Below are positions 1 to 13,125 of a DNA stretch of 64,000 nucleotides, piece after piece. Source of the DNA: Xiphias gladius (Eukaryota > Chordata > Actinopteri > Istiophoriformes > Xiphiidae); contig NC_053415.1 of NCBI RefSeq assembly GCF_016859285.1, positions 14,649,501-14,713,500 on the forward strand. The letters run 5' to 3'. The stretch's first letter is position 1; every line of letters begins with the position of its first letter. The position numbers and the translations under genes were made by a program. The notes under the pieces are model-generated. The model worked only from the letters and a program-made list of their open reading frames with translations, searched no databases and had not been told where the DNA came from.

Positions 1-819
1 GCATCTACATGAAAATGTCTTTACTTGTGCTTCAGCTGCAGTTTAAACGGAAATGGAAAAAACAACAACAAAAAATAGACCTACAACGCTAATTATCTCA
101 GAAACCACAGCGAATCCTTTGGCCGATGTGAGCTGCAGCACTTATATTATTGTGATTTAACCGTCGCAGTGCGGGAGACCTGCATTCATTCAACCGCATC
201 GCTTATTTCTTTTCAACTTTCCCTACAGATAATCTTCTCGCTATTTGTCTTTGACAATCCCCATTTTTCTGCCATGAATGTGAGAGATCAATTGAGTGTG
301 TTAAGTGAATAATTGCGCAAGAGGCAGGTGCTGCAAAAGGACTGGATGAGCGAGCGGGACACAAGGCGGATCAGATGGAGACCGGTGAAAGTGAACAGTT
401 CAAAGGCCTTGTTTGGGGCGCACACTTTATTCATTTACTCTGTTACGCAATTTTGCAGCAAGCCTTTTAATTTGTCTGATCGTAACATTTGTAAAATGCT
501 ACCAGTGTGGTTAGATATACATTTTGAGAATGTTTTTGTGCTTGCATTTATCTTTCTAATAATACAAGTTTTTTTTTTGTTTTTTAGTCAAATGCCTCCA
601 GTAAAAAACTACAATAACACAGGTCCATTCAAACGACACTTATAAAACTGGACTACATATTTCAAAATTAATAACAAGATAGAAGACGAAAAATAAGAAA
701 AGGCAAATATTCACGATACCAACTCAATTCATTTTCTCACATTTTACTGTTTGTCTGAGAAGAAACAAAGAATGACAGGAAGAAATGAACTGAAGTGCGT
801 GGCTTGTGCTCGCTCTGAA

Positions 820-960
820 TATAGAAAATGTCTTGCAATTATAATGACACATTTGATGCCATTTCTAAGGTTTGAACAGCATCCCTTTAAAACTGGCTGA
901 GGCAAGACAGGTAACAGCTTAGCACCATCACATCACGACCGAGCACTTAGTTTCTTTTTC
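820..960. promoter_or_regulatory. Candidate dlx intergenic enhancer core (weak)
   Basis: A block of mixed composition around a TGCAATTATAATGA stretch at about 835-848, which carries overlapping homeodomain-type TAAT/ATTA cores, followed by non-repetitive sequence. It sits about 4.5 kb from the 3' end of dlx2, a position compatible with the dlx1/dlx2 intergenic enhancers. The call is inference from position and motif content; I could not align it to a known enhancer. Confidence 0.2.
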
Positions 961-2399
961 ATTTGTTCCACGTGTCATTTGTATTCCTCTTTTAATGTGT
1001 AAATCAGACCATCACAGTGATTTATTAATGTATAATCTCGTCATGCATTATCGCGATTATTATTACTATTATCATATACAGCGACTACATCTCACGTTAA
1101 CTAATAACCTTCATAGGAACTAAAAAGAAATGACCCCTGGTCTAGTTTATCTATAATGTCTGTTCTTTGTAGACCCTCCTCTGCTTCAACCCTGCATTGT
1201 TATTTTAATACAAAACGCAGAACATATGTAGCCCTTTGTGAACAAGCTTACATCTAGACTAGGCCTATGTATATTTCGATACCATTAAGAAAGAATATGA
1301 ATTGTGCTGTCGCTGCTGTAGCGAACATAAATCTGCCTACCTAGCCCTAGAAAGGCGCAGCTGCACATCCAAGAGGGTCAGTGTTATTTCGCTGTATTCT
1401 CCTCTTGATTATACGAGCTGAGCCCATCAAACCCAGCATAATTACAGTAATTTCGCCCTTATTTATTCTAATGCAGTTTCCTATCTCTGAGGTAATTATG
1501 AGCAATTTTTTTTTCGCACGAAGGATCTTTCTTTTTTTTTTTTTTTTTTTGCGTTGACAAAAGAGATACTGCTCTGAAAGAAATTTGCTGCTGCCACAGG
1601 GGGAAAAAAAGAAAAAATAGTGAAATAGGTGAGCTGTCATTTCCCTTAGACTTAGCCTATGTATAAGGCTGGCAAATTGCTTGCAGGTGTACATCATGGA
1701 GTTGTCAATGCGAAGAGGCTTCAACATTAGCAAAAGCACAATGCAAGAGTGATGAAAGCAGCGACCAAATTAAAGAACAACTTGTGTGTTTCTCCCCTTC
1801 CTTACACTTCCTGGCGGTGTGAGCAGCTTTCTGAACTATAGGACGTTCTTCCACAAAAAGATGCAACTTGGTTGCACGTTAAATACACCGCACAGTTATT
1901 TATTTATTTTAGCGAAGTTACAGGATAAAATAGGCCTGAGATTTCACTATTAAGGAACTAGTCTTTGAACTAGTTTTTAGATCATCAAAGAATCAGCAAC
2001 ATTCACCGATGTGAATAGAATAAAAATAAATAAATGTTATGGCGAGAGGAGAAATGGGTGAATGGTGCCCGCAACCAGAATCTGTTTCCTGTGTTTAATG
2101 ATTTCAGATGCATTCAGTCGTCACGCTGCTTTCAATTAAAATCGAAGAAATAAGCATTTAATACACACCTTTCAGCCCGATACTGAAGAGGCCAGCTCCC
2201 TCCGAGGAGTTGCAGAAGTCAGCAAGCGGGCGGATGAGCGGCAGTATCCTGCAGCACAGACACACGATGAGCGCTTAAATCCCACAAAATGTGTCCCATG
2301 TGTTGGTCTAAGCTATAGCAGCACAGTTCAGAATATGACTGAAAATGTCTGCTTTATTTCCCCTCTTTATAGCCGATGGGGAAAAAATGTAGATTATTA

Positions 2400-2850
2400 G
2401 CATAAATGTTTACTCCTCATTACGCTGATGACATTGTGCACTCGAGATCTTGGTAATCTTTGGGGGAAATTATGAGTAATTTTTTAAAATTTAAAGCAGC
2501 AGTTACCATGCAATTCAGGCTAATTCTGCGTAGGCTCCACACGGATATAATTATCGTTGAGTCAAGATGTTAGGCTAAAAACTATGCATTGATATTCCCA
2601 TTTATTATGTACATACAACTTTGACAATGTTGATGCTTGAAATAGCGGGAAATTGTCTTGTGCAAAAATTACACCCCATATTAGGACATCTGAAATTGCG
2701 AAGAATTATATTGTAATTGCAGGCTTTCAGATTTGAAAGCCAGAATGCTCAAACCAGAGCAAATGTGGATGAAATTACAGATCAGGGTATAAATTAGGAG
2801 GGTATGGCATTTACAAGTTGCCTAGAGAAATGTAAAAGTATAAACCACAG
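2400..2850. promoter_or_regulatory. Candidate dlx1/2 intergenic enhancer
   Basis: This block is non-repetitive and dense in homeodomain-type cores, including GTAATCTTTG, TGAGTAATTTTT, GGCTAATTCTG, ATATAATTATCG and TTGTAATTGCAGG. It lies about 2.6-3 kb downstream of the dlx2 stop codon. Dlx intergenic enhancers are known to be bound by Dlx proteins through TAATT sites. No conservation could be computed, so the call is inference only. Confidence 0.3.
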
Positions 2851-3408
2851 CAGCTCTGATCTACAGACACATAGAGTAACAGAGAACGTCCAGAAATCCT
2901 TCTTTTTTTTTTTTTTTTTTTTTAGGAAGAAATCCATAAATATTCCAAAATAGTTTACTGACGTTTTATTTAGTAATCTTCACAACCGGTGTTGTGTTCT
3001 ACTTGCGTAGCGGCCAAACACAAGTGAATTGTAGTCAGGAGAAAACCAGCTAATACTGTGTCAGTTCTGTTGCATGGCGCCGTGATCGTGCAGGCCTGCC
3101 ATGATGCAATTTAAATCTACAGAGGTCCGCTCAAAAGGTATATAGGCCTGTATACGTGTCGAGGTAATGTTGTGTCGGTGCACAGCACAGACCTGCTGCA
3201 TGCCTGGGATATGATCCTGTCAGCCCCCAGGGAGGAGGCTCCATCGCGGAGATATAGCAACCGCTGACAAGCTACAGTCCTAATTATGTACACGGAAACG
3301 ATCCCACTTTATGGCCCGTGGTCTTTGGGAGGGGAGCGTGTGGGACAAACAGAAATGATCATGAATGAGAACTACGTGATGGCACTTTGTAATAAAAATA
3401 AGACCCCC

Positions 3409-3409
<1 letters not shown>

Positions 3410-3472
<63 letters not shown>
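3410..3472. repeat. (TATC)n microsatellite
   Basis: About fifteen perfect tandem copies of a TATC tetranucleotide. The open frame across it, which encodes a YLSI repeat, is an artefact of the microsatellite. Confidence 0.97.
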
Positions 3473-3900
3473 ATTGGAGTCAAAATTGCTCTGATAAAAT
3501 AGCTAAATTAAAATAAAATCTCGGATGCAACAAATTTTAGTTTCTGGACGTGTGCCTGTGTTTTCCATGTAGCCTACTACAGGCCCTACATAGGCCGCAT
3601 AAATAGAAATGTAGGTCAATCTGCTCGTCTTCAGAGATCACAGACTTGACTTGTAAGACGTGAGAAATGTTTCCATGATGTTGTAGCTCCAGGCTGTCTT
3701 GGAGCAAGTTCCTCTCTCTTTTTCTCTTGTTAGGCTGACTTCATAAAATGTCTGGAAAGCGGCTGCATGACTCCAGAGAGTCTGAGGATCCTGTGCTGGT
3801 TCATACCCACCCTCATCTTCCCCTCTCGCATGCCAAGGCGTGTTGCTTTGTTGCCTCCCCCTCCGCTCAGCCTGCGCCCCGGGCATCTGCGTGCCTGGTG

Positions 3901-3931
<31 letters not shown>
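3901..3931. repeat. (CCTG)n microsatellite
   Basis: Seven to eight perfect tandem copies of CCTG within a locally GC-rich patch. The patch contrasts with the AT-rich surroundings. Confidence 0.95.
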
Positions 3932-3932
<1 letters not shown>

Positions 3933-5072
3933 AGCCCCGGCTCGGCTAATCATCTGCTGACGGAACCGGGTAAAATAAATATAACCCGGGACAGCTGAGG
4001 AATTGTCTTACGCTTGCTCACGCTTGTGATAGCACCGTGACACGCTCATGTAATTGGAAAGAACATATTAATACTTAGGAAATAGCCTTTAATCAGCGTA
4101 ACCTTTCAAGTAAACGCCCGCCTAGCTTAGAGTCCAACCTCCCTGATTTACTTAGCTTACAGCTAGTTCTCCCTGGTTACTAAGCAACACAACTGGCGGT
4201 TAGCGTAACATACTAGGCTATTTATTTTGTTAGCAGCTACAGGTGTGCATTTGTCCCGTCTTTTTCGACGATTTTCAGTAAACCACCACCAAAATACAGG
4301 TAAATATAATATTTGACCAAATCACTGTAACATTATTGTGGCAGTCCAGCGACATTAAAGAGACCAAGGAGGTTCCCTTAACTGGTTAAATTTGTGATAT
4401 TAAGCTAACATAATCATGACTTCTGTCCATTTTCTGAACTAAAGCCATTTGACGTGGGGAAATCATGCAGCACCAAGCATTAAATGTATGCGTTAAAAAA
4501 AAACCCAAAACAAAATCCTAAACTGCTGTGAAATAAAATAGGCTAAAGTAAATAAAATAAAAGCAGGCCCTGTGCGGGTATATAATTGTTATTAGGACCG
4601 TTACAAAAAGAAAAAGACAACACAGATTCTCCTCAGTCAACGAGAAGTGCATGTGCACAGAAAACACTTTTGGAAAGAAAAAAAAAAGGATGCGTAGGTT
4701 ATGCACAGAAAACAATTTTATTTAAATAACGTCTGGCAATATATATATGGAACACTGCTAAAATAAATAAGACAAAAATACAATTAAATGTAATACAAGT
4801 AAATCAGAGGGTAGGACAATCAGTAGCTCACGGTGGTTAATGGATTTGCACCAATAGCCTAAATAAAAGCGTAATGGGCTATCAAAAAGCTGTGGTAAAA
4901 TATTTACAAACGTGGATTCATACACTTACCCCCAGTATATTCAAAACAACTAATGACACGAGGAATGGATAAAGGTAAGCTTTTATCGCACAACAAAATG
5001 AGGTCATATTGAAAAAGGCACGATACAGTTAACTTGTGCTACATTTGTGACAGGTTGTCCTGCGATGAATCT

Positions 5073-5078
5073 TTTATT
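5073..5078 (-). terminator. Candidate dlx2 poly(A) signal
   Basis: TTTATT on the plus strand is AATAAA in the sense of dlx2, about 350 bp past the stop codon. Further AATAAA hexamers in dlx2 sense occur lower, for example at 4717-4722, so longer 3' ends are possible. Confidence 0.4.
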
Positions 5079-5428
5079 TTTGCAGGAATGGCAAAAAAAG
5101 TGACGTCCGCGTAAAATAGGGCTTACGCCCAGCCTGTGATTGCTTTGGGTAATAGTGGTTCATTCATCCCTCGACATAAACAAAATAAATAAATACAAAA
5201 ATAACTGTAGAAATCTGTGTCTACTATTTGCCAGCGTGAAAACTGTCAAGGTCCATGAACCTGTGTGGCTCCATTAACTTCTCCTAGATGCTTGCGTGTA
5301 GAGTTCGCATGGCGCACACACAAGGTCTGTAAAATGAAGGTATTGGCATTTTTCTTTTGTTTTCACCAGTATTGTCCGATTTAAACCCGATGTTTAAAAA
5401 AAACCAAAAAAAAAAAAACCCATTATTT

Positions 5429-6838
<1,410 letters not shown>

Positions 6839-7051
6839 CTTCGAGTTGGAGCGGAGCAGTCTCGTAACCTATGCGCAAAAAATCGCAAAATTGCGAAAAC
6901 TGCAAGCCGAAAACACGACTCAAATCATGGACCGATGACCCCTTTTCGCGAATCAAAACGCATCCCCGTGTAAACTGTGGCAAAATCAGCGGAAGGAGTG
7001 TCACTCTCGCAGTGGCCTGTGATTATCTGCCACGGTCGGTGGTGGGAGCGC

Positions 7052-7101
7052 ATTTATGAGAGAGTGAGAGGGAGAGAGCTACTGTGTCTGAGGCAACCAA
7101 T
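7052..7101 (-). promoter_or_regulatory. dlx2: dlx2 core promoter
   Basis: In the dlx2 direction an ATTGG (CCAAT) box at 7097-7101 is followed about 40 bp later by a TATA-like CATAAAT at 7052-7058, predicting a transcription start near 7020-7030 and a 5' UTR of about 190 bp before the ATG at 6838. Spacing and order fit a TATA promoter. No transcript evidence is available here. Confidence 0.55.
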
Positions 7102-7987
7102 GGGTAAGGGCTGCTCCACTGACTACTCCCCACCGCGTCCACCCTCCATTATTATTTGGGTTGTTCTGTCCCGGTTGTCTGCAGAGAGTTTTCTATCAAA
7201 GCATCTCAAAAGAATCGGCGAGAGGTACCGTGACCAAACCTGTAGGCCCATCGGGTCTGAGCTTCATCCAGTAACACAGACTGAGTAAATCAACCCTGTG
7301 CATAATCATCCATATGGCGAGAGAAGATAAAATATGACTTTAACATGTGGAGAAAATGCACTACACGTCCGAAAGGGCGACATTAAGTCGGCGTAGCAAA
7401 TTAGTTTTCAGTGGCTTTGAGGTTAGCCATCTCCATTTGAATTTTAAGCTTGTCAATATAGTGGATTTAGTAGATTTTCTTTTTTCAGCGCGAGCTTTGG
7501 TGGAACCACAGGCCTTTTTGATGTACATTTCATTAAAATTTTGTCTCAGAAACTCAGAAAACTACGTTACACGAACAAACCGAGGCAGAACCACACAGAG
7601 AAGGGGAGGGGGGACGCAGGGAGTTCGGCCAAAGGGGATCTTGAGGTGTTGATACAAAATCAAACCCTGCTAATGAGGCTGAAGGTTGTCTTAGGTGACT
7701 AAAGGAGAAAGCTGCTGCGCCCCCCGGTGTTGGAAATCTGACTTACAGCCCGCCCCCCTTTCTATTTCCTTTTGTCTGCGTTTGGTGCATAGGAGAGGCG
7801 AAGATGAACCGCAATAGAAACCACCTCCCTTCAGCCAACACGTGGAGAGGTTCACAGAAGTGTGTTTTAACACTGTGGCCTTACTTGGTGTCAAAGTGTC
7901 GGTCATCCCTCATTGTAAGGGGTTGTTTTGGAGTAGTCTACAAAACTTGGTGTGATGACAGAGATGTTGAGGTGCCTGTGTCCATCG

Positions 7988-8001
7988 CCACGAGATGGCA
8001 G
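7988..8001 (+). promoter_or_regulatory. CTCF-like binding motif
   Basis: The 14-mer CCACGAGATGGCAG fits the vertebrate CTCF core (CCACNAG-R-K-GGCAG). It lies about 0.9 kb upstream of the predicted dlx2 start, between two divergently transcribed genes with very different expression. The motif match is visible; binding and insulator function are inferred. Confidence 0.5.
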
Positions 8002-11000
8002 CATAGCTCCTTTTATTAACAGCCAGCACAGATTTACTCAGTTTATTGTAATGGCATTGCATCTTACTGATCAGACTAACCTGAAAACCGTCAAGATGGG
8101 TTTTGCTTATTCTGCCAACCGGATGATCACCAACACTCCAACAAGTCATGAACATATTTGGCTTGACAAAATAACACTTTTAAAATCTAATGCAGGCCAA
8201 AATAGTTGCCTAATACTGTCTTTATGAAGCTTATCCATCTGTCAGAGATGGTTGTTGAACTGTGCTTACTTTGATGGTCTGAGTTTGTTGGTATATATGT
8301 AGACATTATATCTACATTATGTTGTCTAGGTGGTGTTGATATGATACATACTCAGTGTGTGAATGCAAAAGCACTGCCTTTCCTGCTGGAAGTGCTACAT
8401 TCCTTTTTAAATTGTGAAATTTCTTAAATCTTAAAGATGATCAGGTGATTTTCCAGGGGTTGTTAAAGGGATGGAGAGGGACTGAAGCAGTGATTTATAC
8501 AAACAAAATTCTTTAATTTAACTAAACTTGCATTCAATGCAATGGGACTTTGCTCCTTTCAAGCAAATAAATGAACGAGTTGATGAAATCTTACTTAAAG
8601 GGGTAGTTCAGTGATTAAGTATTGCAACACAAGTTCAGATGCCTGGCATTAGAACCACAATGAGCAAAAATTCACCAGTCAGAGTCACATAGAAGCTAAC
8701 AATGAAAGTCATGTGAGCAGTTATCTTCTATATTAGGATTCTTTTCATTTTAACGGTTAGGTTGATGCGGTTGTTTGATAGCCGGTGATTTTGAAAGTGT
8801 GAAAGTATGTTTTAGTACAGTTTTCCGGGTAAAAAAAATAAAAAATACAAATAGTCTTTTATTTTTATAACTTTTTGTGCAAACTGAGTGTAAAATATTC
8901 AGATGTTTCATGAGGAAAATGTAAATAGCTTCCAAGTGGGCTGAAAGAAGAATCAGAAGAAAGAAGAAAGAGGTTCCTTTGGAGAATGCACAAGTCATGA
9001 TATTTTTAGATAGTGGTTAGGTAGGTTTTCACAACATAGCTCCACAGTCACCATCAGGATGTGCCAAAATATTCACAACAGCACAGACTGCATGGTAACA
9101 ACTGGACAACATACATCTTACCTTTTCTTTTGGCCTTAGAAATAGATTGTAGTTATTGCTGCTCAAGTTTTCCTGTTGTCATGGTGGCCATGTCCAGTGG
9201 TTTGATTATAATTTTAATATTTAATGTTAATGTTTTCCCCTCTGTTGCAGTTGCAGAGCAGATGGCATTTTAGCTTCTCCAGTGTTCAGTGACATGGTAA
9301 TGATGCCAAATGACAGGACACAGATGTAAGCAGCTTTTATCATGCATTCCAAATGACCATTTATAAAGTTACTTCTTCTTCTGCCCTTAGAAAGGTTGTA
9401 AGGAGAAAATATCCTCATAAAATGGCACAACACTGGCTTATATTGACTTTTTGTTTTGAGGAATCAAAGTGCACAAAAAAAGTTACTGATCTTGACTATC
9501 TGTTATCTTGTTTTTTTTGTTGTTGCAGAAGCTCAAAAGGCAAACAACAGCTGAGATCTTTTCAATGACACACCATGAGGTGATGTTTAAGAAACATTAA
9601 TGGAAGTCAGGGCTCAATAGAGCAGAAGAAATCAGCACTCTATGACCACACAGTGTCTACTGTCTATTTATACTGGCAATGACCCAGTGCAAAACTTATA
9701 GTACAATTGACAATACAAGAGGACGTGGGGGGGGGGGCAACTCGTCCCCCCTAGAACAGTGTTACACTGAAAATGAAACTATTTATTTAGATACAAACTG
9801 CTCTTTCTTTCAGGACATGGTCTGAAATCCTAAATAAACTAAAGGAGATGTTCATTATAGCGTGTTCTGCATAATCCATTACGTACAGAACAATGATAAT
9901 GATGATGATGTTTTAATGATATCTGCAGGAAAATTGTCAGGAGTTGGCAAGATCCTGACAGAGCGTACACTACACATTCACATCCCACAAAGATCTAATG
10001 CAAATATTGTTCTGCAGCTTTTGGTTTTCAATATGAAAGTCTTTATTGCTCCTGCTCTGTGCGGTGAGAGTCTCTATATGTGGTCAGATCTGTGGCGTTC
10101 ACTGGTCCTGATTAGTGGATGCCACAGATTCTCAAAACTAATGCCCTGGTGCTGACTGAGGATGGCTGTCCTCAGCCAAAGTAATTCTTTTTAAAAGTAC
10201 ATTCTTAATTAGTGTATTGTATTTATTTTTCACAATAAACTTATTGGGAAAAATTCAATTTGCATTTAACATGTATATCTGTACAATTGTTAAAAGTGTA
10301 CTATTTTGGTAAGTATACAGAAATATTTACAAAATGAAATATTTTTATATTTAAGCGTATCTTAAGTAGAACTTAGGTGGTTTCGATTTAGCATGGCCTA
10401 AGGTATACTCATTTTGAATGCATATACAGTACATTAAATATACTTTTGGGACGTATATTTCATATACTTTTTTTACTTGGGTATGGTAAAACAGATCTAA
10501 GATGTTTTTCATTATGTACTGTACTCAGGATCAACAGGCACAGTATTGGTCCTGTTGTATTTAATGCAGGCAGGTTTCTGGCTCAGCAGAGTGATTTGGC
10601 TGTTGGTGGATTCTCTTCACTGATCTCCTGCTGGGTCTACTGGAGCATTCATCACCTTGGCAACTCACCCTTTTAGTCAAATCACATTAAGCTAGTTTTT
10701 CAGCTTTGGCTTAAAGTTAAAATATCTCAATGAAATTCTTCTGAACAAACCAGTGTAACAGTAGGTGGTTTATTTGTTCTTCCATTGTTCCCAAATGTTT
10801 TTAAGCTCGAAACACAGAGTCAGCAAAAACAAAAAAAAAAAAAAGTTCTGCCGTGTCTATATACATTCACCTTGTGTGCTTCTTGCAAACATGGAAATGA
10901 TCTACCAACTGTTTCTTGACCTCTGGGTTTCAAAGGTTGAGCCTGTTCTCCATGGCTCCGGACACTAGTGGAATTTAAGTTGGAAACCTTCAGCAGGGTG

Positions 11001-12077
11001 TTCATGATTGAGCATGTGTTTCCTAAGAATTAGCCATGCTGGCTTTTCCCCTGACAAGAAGTTATTTTTAACAACAAAGGCTTTAATGACGAGTGCTGGT
11101 AGACAATAACAATTGGAAGGAAGTTTTCAGTTTGGAGCTCGTAACAGATGTATGGTTAATGTTTGATGCTCCACAATGGGACAATCTGTGTCAAAGATCG
11201 CTGTTATTTTTGATTTTGCTACAGTCGACTAACAAAGTATATTTTAGGCTATAATCTTTAACATACTCAGAAAGAGAAAGAGAGCACCGAATTGGTCTGT
11301 CTTTGCTGAAAGCCACTTAAACTTATATTTATGATTTTTAAGATTCAATTGAAGCATTGCATTTTCTTCAGTAGGTTAAGAAAGTTCTTAAGCTTCTTGG
11401 GTTTATGAAAAAATATTAAAAACTTCAACTGAAATCATTCAAAATCTGCTTGTTGCCCGATGTCAAAACGCAAAGCACTTCTTACTTCTTAATGAAAAAA
11501 ATTAATGAAAGAATTTTTTGAAAGTTGTGGTTTTCACAAAACAAGAAAGTCCCGATCCATGTAAAATCCCTGTCTACTGCATTGCATTATTGTCATGACA
11601 TAATGATAATACATCCCAGAGGCCATTCTTTCTCACTAAAGCAAAAATGATTTTGCACTTTGCAGGTCTAATAAAGGAATCCCCAGAATTCCCTGTGTCA
11701 TCTGCACGAGCTGCCTGTGAAAGAATTCAGAGAGGTCTGCGAGGTCCCGCTCCCTTCATTGTTGTTTCAGCAGCACACCCCCCACCCAGGGCCCATAAAT
11801 GGAAGCAGTCCTTTGTGCGAGGGGAGTGGAGCAGATTTACTGCGGATGGTCCCTCTACAAAGGACCACGCCACTGTCACAACAGGACCAGGATCAGCTGC
11901 TCCTACTTTCACACAGTATGATTTAATGCTGTGCTTCACACAGCCACTGATGCAGACACAACTTCTACAGTCACTCAGCATCTATGCACCTCACTAGTAA
12001 AACAGTGAGAGACCCATTTCCCCTATGTCTCCATTAATGAATGGTTTTATTTATATTTACTTACTTTTACTATTACC

Positions 12078-12650
12078 ACTCTCAGCAATTATTTTAAGGA
12101 TAGAGTTAGTTGTCCAGATTGCAACACAGATATTAACTTTAGTTACTATGGTGTTTTAGATCCAGAAGTCCAATATTTACCTCTTACATGCCTCTTTGTA
12201 CTGTGTAAATGTCATTATCAGTTGGACTGGGCATAGGCTTCAGTACCAATTTTTTTTTTTTTAATTTAAAGTAACAACATCCACCTATTTTACCACTGCT
12301 TCGTGGTTATCAATATGGCTTAATTCCTGGGAACTAAAATTAAAACATGTTTTAATTTTAATGGACTTCGACTGAAGATTACTCTGGTCTGCATCTTGCT
12401 GTGTGTGCGTTCTTAGATTAAGAAATTAATTCCTTTGCAAACCAGCGGGTAAACTGCCTATGCCGAGTGTACATTTTGGGTAAGTTTCCTTGCCTCTCCG
12501 ATAACTTTTGGGTTTGGTTTCCTCCGCCAGCAATGTTTACTTACATTACACTGAAACTTAAGAAGGTGGCCCTTCTGTCTCACCAGGGTTTGTGTTTCAC
12601 AGCTTCTAAAACTTAATTATTTCAGCGTAAAGGTAGCAGTCTGTGAAATT
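12078..12650 (+). repeat. Diverged tandem duplication, copy A
   Basis: Collinear similarity with 12671-13125 in the same order and orientation. Shared landmarks are the CTCTCAGCA start, GTTGTC-AGATTGCAA, CATGCCTCT-TGT-CTGT, TGTCATTATCA, an AAATTTAAAGTAA-CAACATCCA block, TGCCTATGCC, and the 22-base ACTTTTGGGTTTGGTTTCCTCC region. Similarity continues to the AAACTTAAG and TTCTAAAAC blocks. Copy A is longer, mainly through insertions such as the T-run near 12250. Confidence 0.85.
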
Positions 12651-12670
12651 CAACAATTAACACTGCTAAC

Positions 12671-13125
12671 ACTCTCAGCATCTTTCTCAAGGATGGCGTG
12701 AGTTGTCTAGATTGCAAAGCAGATATAAAATCCTTACAGGATTGCTGAATCAGCATGAAATATAATAAATTTTACATGCCTCTGTGTGCTGTATTAATGT
12801 CATTATCAATAAGATTATACCAAAATTTAAGTTTTACAGAAGTCTTAAATTTAAAGTAAACAACATCCATATGTTTGCACTGCACTGTAGTCATCACTAT
12901 GGTTTTATGCCTTGGCACACCAGCAAATTGCCTATGCCAACTGTGCATTTTGGGCATGCTTCCTCGCCTCTCTGATAACTTTTGGGTTTGGTTTCCTCCA
13001 CCACTCTCTGTTATGTTGACTGAAACTTAAGGAGCTGTCCCCTCTGTCTCAACAGGATTTGAGTTTCAAAGATTCTAAAACCAAACAATTTCAGCATGAT
13101 GATGGCAAATCTGTGTAATCTGACC
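12671..13125 (+). repeat. Diverged tandem duplication, copy B
   Basis: Second copy of the block at 12078-12650, directly adjacent and in direct orientation. It is diverged by substitutions and small indels, so the duplication is not recent. Neither copy has a coding frame. It may be a duplicated regulatory segment or a tandem insertion of a low-copy repeat. Confidence 0.85.

Larger units (their letters stand above)
1..5072. other. Gene-free DNA 3' of dlx2 (dlx1-dlx2 side)
   Basis: No exon of a known gene could be recognised on either strand. In vertebrate dlx1/dlx2 clusters the two genes are convergent, so this side of dlx2 is where the intergenic enhancers (I12a, I12b) and then dlx1 are expected. 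The stretch is AT-rich with many ATTA/TAAT homeodomain-type sites and contains two simple repeats listed separately. The open frames here (for example 313-645 and 1347-1739) lack any family signature and look like chance. Whether dlx1 lies further left cannot be told from this window. Confidence 0.6.

Noticed and set aside
313..645. 110-codon open frame at the left edge
   Set aside because: No domain, no splice-consistent continuation and low-complexity hydrophobic end; not part of dlx1 as far as can be seen.
1347..1739. 130-codon minus-strand frame
   Set aside because: It runs through a long T/A homopolymer giving a lysine run; composition suggests chance.
3286..3516. Frame encoding repeated YLSI
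   Set aside because: Produced entirely by the TATC microsatellite.
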